From assembly GCA_007128865.1 (NCBI GenBank), contig SKWP01000100.1, positions 1-8,731 of the forward strand: 8,731 nucleotides of DNA. The letters are read 5' to 3'. This DNA comes from Paracoccaceae bacterium (GTDB lineage: Bacteria > Pseudomonadota > Alphaproteobacteria > Rhodobacterales > Rhodobacteraceae). The notes below the pieces were generated by a model that was given only the letters and a program-made list of their open reading frames with translations, made no database searches and had not been told where the DNA came from. The position numbers were made by a program, and so were the translations under genes. How positions within the stretch are numbered: the first letter of the stretch is position 1; each line of letters opens with the position of its first letter. This document shows, one piece after another, positions 6,661-8,731 of this stretch.

Positions 6661-7134
6661 TCAGGTCAGACGAATGCCGAAGGCAAGCTGGAATACCAGG
6701 TAGATCACCAGCACGAAGACAGCGGCGAAGCCTGCCAGTGCCGCCACCGCGCCCGGGCCGCCATAGCCGCGATAGACCAGCAGCAGCGACAACACGAAGC
6801 CCCCGGTAAACAGGTAGAACATCCCGAAACGCTGCCAGAGATAGAAGTAGAGCCCGGTCAGAACCACCGTCATCACCAGCTTGCCGACGTTGGCGATCTC
6901 GAGCCGTTCCTCCGGTTCGCCGGACTCCGCCGCCGCGGGCTGACGGCGCAGCTCGCGCACCAGTTCGACCAGACAAAGCACGATCAGAATTGCACCCAGC
7001 GCGAAGGGGAAGCGCACCGGTCCATACTGCCCGGCCGGCAGACGGCCCGACAGCAGATAGGTCTGATACAGATAACCCGCACCAACGAGTATCAGTAGCG
7101 TCAAGACAATGAATGCCGCGGTACGCGTCGACAT
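6661..7134 (-). CDS. tctB: Tripartite tricarboxylate transporter, small membrane subunit TctB
   Basis: 157 residues, typical of the small, poorly conserved TctB subunit that partners TctA in the inner membrane. Hydrophobic segments run at about 6-26, 42-60, 85-101, 104-121 and 128-152. An acidic, Glu-rich cytoplasmic-type loop lies between the second and third (PAAAESGEPEERLE, 66-79). The frame stays open upstream to an ATG at 7179, but GGGGGAGGG (7138-7146) immediately precedes the ATG at 7132-7134, so this start is chosen. It is the first gene of the leftward arm and sits directly upstream of tctA. The call depends partly on this adjacency because sequence conservation in the family is low. 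Confidence 0.9.
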   Translation of the reverse strand: MSTRTAAFIVLTLLILVGAGYLYQTYLLSGRLPAGQYGPVRFPFALGAILIVLCLVELVRELRRQPAAAESGEPEERLEIANVGKLVMTVVLTGLYFYLWQRFGMFYLFTGGFVLSLLLVYRGYGGPGAVAALAGFAAVFVLVIYLVFQLAFGIRLT

Positions 7135-7168
7135 CGGCCCTCCCCCGCCGCAGGTGACTTGCCCGGCT

Positions 7169-7196
7169 TTTACAGCCATTGAAGTTGCGAAGGCAA
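7169..7196 (-). promoter_or_regulatory. Candidate promoter of the tctB-tctA-dehydratase operon
   Basis: On the minus strand TTGCCT (7191-7196, 4/6) is followed after 16 bp by TGTAAA (7169-7174, 4/6). The start would be near 7162, about 28 nt before the tctB ATG. The match is modest and the call relies on position and spacing. Confidence 0.3.
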
Positions 7197-7197
7197 C
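7184..7197. promoter_or_regulatory. Palindrome in the divergent spacer, candidate operator
   Basis: GTTGC (7184-7188) and GCAAC (7193-7197) form a perfect inverted repeat around GAAG. It sits between the divergent arms and overlaps the -35 box of the leftward candidate promoter. It also overlaps a weaker rightward one (TTGCGA at 7186-7191, then TAATCA at 7209-7214 after 17 bp). A regulator bound here could control both arms. The repeat is short (5 bp per arm), so chance is possible. No regulator gene is present to suggest a family. Confidence 0.3.
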
Positions 7198-7278
7198 GAC
7201 TCTTTGGTAATCAGGTCGGACGTGCGGTGCAAGGCGCGCCCCTGGCCGTTGTCACCGGGCGAATTGGCCCCAGAATAC

Positions 7279-7284
7279 AGGAGG
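7279..7284 (+). promoter_or_regulatory. Strong ribosome site that decides the GTG start of the SAF-domain subunit
   Basis: A full AGGAGG lies 6 nt before GTG at 7291-7293. The same frame is open back to an ATG at 7204, but the 29 codons between show no family similarity. The GTG is therefore the real start. Confidence 0.8.
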
Positions 7285-7290
7285 AATTCG

Positions 7291-7572
7291 GTGGCGAATG
7301 CGATCATCCTTGACGAACGCGACAATGTGGCCACGGCCATAGCCGACATAAGGCAGGGCGAAACCGTGCAGGCCGCCGGGCGCAGCGTCGTCACCGTGGA
7401 AGACATCCCCTTTGGCCACAAGGTCGCGCTTCGGCCGTTGGCGAATGGCGATGTGATCCTGAAATATGGCGAATCGATCGGGCTTGCGCTGGGCGACATC
7501 GCCGAAGGCGCTTGCGTGCATGTGCACAACGTCGACAGCCAGCGCGGACGTGGCGACAAGGGGGCAGCGTGA
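7291..7572 (+). CDS. UxaA-family lyase, small SAF-domain subunit
   Basis: 93 residues from a GTG start. It is the stand-alone SAF domain that forms the N-terminus of altronate and galactarate dehydratases and the alpha subunit of the split members, including sulfolactate sulfo-lyase. Family landmarks: IPFGHKVAL (39-47), KYGESIGLA (58-66) and the histidine motif ACVHVHN (74-80, His77 and His79). The last dozen residues are polar and basic and are probably a flexible tail. Its stop overlaps the start of the catalytic subunit by one base, so translational coupling and a heteromeric enzyme are expected. It is the first gene of the rightward arm. The exact reaction is not determined from the sequence. 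Confidence 0.92.
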   Translation: MANAIILDERDNVATAIADIRQGETVQAAGRSVVTVEDIPFGHKVALRPLANGDVILKYGESIGLALGDIAEGACVHVHNVDSQRGRGDKGAA

Positions 7573-8729
7573 TGGAAAAGGCAGGTTTCTGGGGCTATCG
7601 TCGCCCCGACGGATCGGTTGGCATCCGCAACTACGTGGCAATCCTGGCGGTGATGGACAACGTCAACGGGATCGTCAAGAACCTGGGCCATATGGTCAAG
7701 GGCACCTTGCCGATTCCGGTCTGGTATGGCCGCGGCCAGTTTGGTGCCGACGATGTCATGTTCCGGCGTGCACAGGCGGGTCTGGCCCGCAACCCCAACA
7801 TCGCGTCGGTGCTGGTGATCAGCCTTGAAAAGGTTTCGGCCGAAAAGGTCGCCGCTGCCATCGCGGAATCTGGCAAGCCTGTCGAACAGTTTTCGGTTCA
7901 GGATATCGGCGGCACGGTCGAGGCGATGGCCGCCGGCCTGCGCAAGCTTATCCCGCTGGTGTCCGCTGCCAGCGCCCAGCGGCCCGAATTCGTGCCGATG
8001 TCCGAACTGGTTCTAGGCGTCGAATGCGGCGGCACCGACACCACGTCGGGTCTGGCCGCAAACCCTGCCCTTGGCTATGTGGCCGACCGGGTCGTTGACG
8101 CCGGCGGCACGGTATATCTGTCCGAGACCTCGGAATGGATGGGGGCCGAACAGATACTGGCCAAGCGCTCCAGCAGCGACGCGGTCAGCGAAAGGATCTG
8201 GGCGGCGGTGCGCCAGATCGAGGACAGCGCCATTTCGCGGGGGGTGGATATTCGTGGTGCCAATCCGGTGCCCGACAACATTCGCGGCGGGATCACGACG
8301 ATCGAGGAAAAATCCCTCGGCGCGATCATCAAGGGCGGTACGACCGAAGTAAGGGATGTGCTCGACTATGCCGTCAAGGCCGACGGCAAGGGGCTCTACC
8401 TGATGGACACGGCTGCCCCGGCTGCCGAATCGATGACCGGGCTTGCGGCGGGCGGCGCACAGATGATCCTGTTCTCCACCGGCCAGATGAACATCATGGG
8501 CAATCTGGTTGCGCCCACCGTCAAGGTCACCGGCAACCCGCGCACCGCTTCGCGGCTGGCCGACAACGTCGATGTGGATGTCTCGGCCATGCTGACCGGC
8601 GAAACGCTGGAACAGGCCGGCGAACGGCTGCTGGCGTTTTCGCTCGCGGTCGCCAGCGGCCAGTACACGCGTTCCGAAATCCTCGGTGACGAGGATATCG
8701 CCATAAGCCGGATCGAACCCACGGTCTGA
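7572..8729 (+). CDS. UxaA-family lyase, large catalytic subunit (altronate/galactarate dehydratase or sulfolactate sulfo-lyase type)
   Basis: 385 residues, complete, with the stop two bases before the window edge. The sequence follows the UxaA catalytic region: GYRRPDGSVGIRNYV (8-22), LGVECGGTDTTSG (148-160), ANPALG (163-168), GGTVYLSET (178-186), RGGITTIEEKSLGAIIKGG (238-256), LMDTAAP (277-283) and FSTGQ (301-305). Family members eliminate water (or sulfite, in SuyB) from hydroxy-acids. Cys152 is the only cysteine and His40 the only histidine. The region where classical UxaA/GarD carry Cys/His-containing motifs instead reads IPVWYGRGQFGAD (48-60) and VISLEK (82-87). I believe this resembles SuyB-like split members more, but that is from memory. 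The ribosome site AAGGGGG (7558-7564) lies 7 nt upstream of the ATG, and the gene overlaps the small-subunit stop by one base. The substrate is unassigned. Confidence 0.93.
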   Translation: MEKAGFWGYRRPDGSVGIRNYVAILAVMDNVNGIVKNLGHMVKGTLPIPVWYGRGQFGADDVMFRRAQAGLARNPNIASVLVISLEKVSAEKVAAAIAESGKPVEQFSVQDIGGTVEAMAAGLRKLIPLVSAASAQRPEFVPMSELVLGVECGGTDTTSGLAANPALGYVADRVVDAGGTVYLSETSEWMGAEQILAKRSSSDAVSERIWAAVRQIEDSAISRGVDIRGANPVPDNIRGGITTIEEKSLGAIIKGGTTEVRDVLDYAVKADGKGLYLMDTAAPAAESMTGLAAGGAQMILFSTGQMNIMGNLVAPTVKVTGNPRTASRLADNVDVDVSAMLTGETLEQAGERLLAFSLAVASGQYTRSEILGDEDIAISRIEPTV

Positions 8730-8731
8730 CC

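Noticed and set aside
7233..7240. GGCGCGCC 8-bp palindrome in the divergent spacer
   Set aside because: It is a self-complementary GC octamer expected by chance in such DNA, with no loop and no relation to promoter elements.
7204..7290. The 29-codon N-terminal extension of the SAF-domain subunit
   Set aside because: A full AGGAGG precedes the GTG at 7291, and the extension matches nothing in the family. It covers the likely promoter region.
7512..7571. The 20-codon N-terminal extension of the large lyase subunit
   Set aside because: The family start motif begins just after the ATG at 7572, which has its own ribosome site. The extension would overlap the small subunit by 61 bases.

Overview
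The window is GC-rich DNA that looks like an alphaproteobacterium, most likely Rhodobacterales/Rhodobacteraceae. I judge this from the TopA with a long Lys/Ala-rich tail, the Flp-type pilin N-terminus, TTGAC-type -35 boxes and the tripartite tricarboxylate (TctAB) transporter. This assignment rests on family recognition only, not on a search.

Layout from left to right. (1) Bases 1-50 hold the first 16 codons of a leftward gene whose N-terminus resembles 3-oxoacid CoA-transferase subunit A. Its promoter and RBS lie in a 243-bp divergent spacer. (2) Bases 294-1046, rightward, encode a 250-residue protein that joins a type IVb (Flp-like) prepilin leader and hydrophobic helix to a large, acidic, cysteine-free C-terminal domain. 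(3) topA (DNA topoisomerase I) runs leftward at 1065-3689 and converges on the pilin-like gene with an 18-bp gap. A hairpin plus T-run that should terminate the pilin-like transcript is embedded in the last codons of topA. topA has its own likely promoter, and its transcript would begin with an 11-bp perfect stem.

(4) A divergent catabolic locus fills 3888-8729. Leftward are tctB, tctA and an enolase-superfamily (mandelate racemase subgroup) acid-sugar dehydratase or racemase. Rightward are two one-base-overlapping genes for a split UxaA-family lyase: a 93-aa SAF-domain subunit and a 385-aa catalytic subunit. The 156-bp spacer between the arms carries weak promoter candidates and a small palindrome overlapping both candidate -35 boxes. 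The locus plausibly imports a polar hydroxy-acid (sugar acid, or possibly a sulfonated hydroxy-acid) and breaks it down by dehydration or lyase chemistry. The substrate cannot be read from the sequence. No tctC substrate-binding gene and no regulator gene lies inside the window.

The most unusual items are the prepilin/secreted-domain fusion and the uncommon UxaA-family large subunit, which has one Cys and one His in the whole protein. No RNA genes, CRISPR arrays, insertion sequences or attachment sites were seen. I did not find a convincing wholly new multigene system here.
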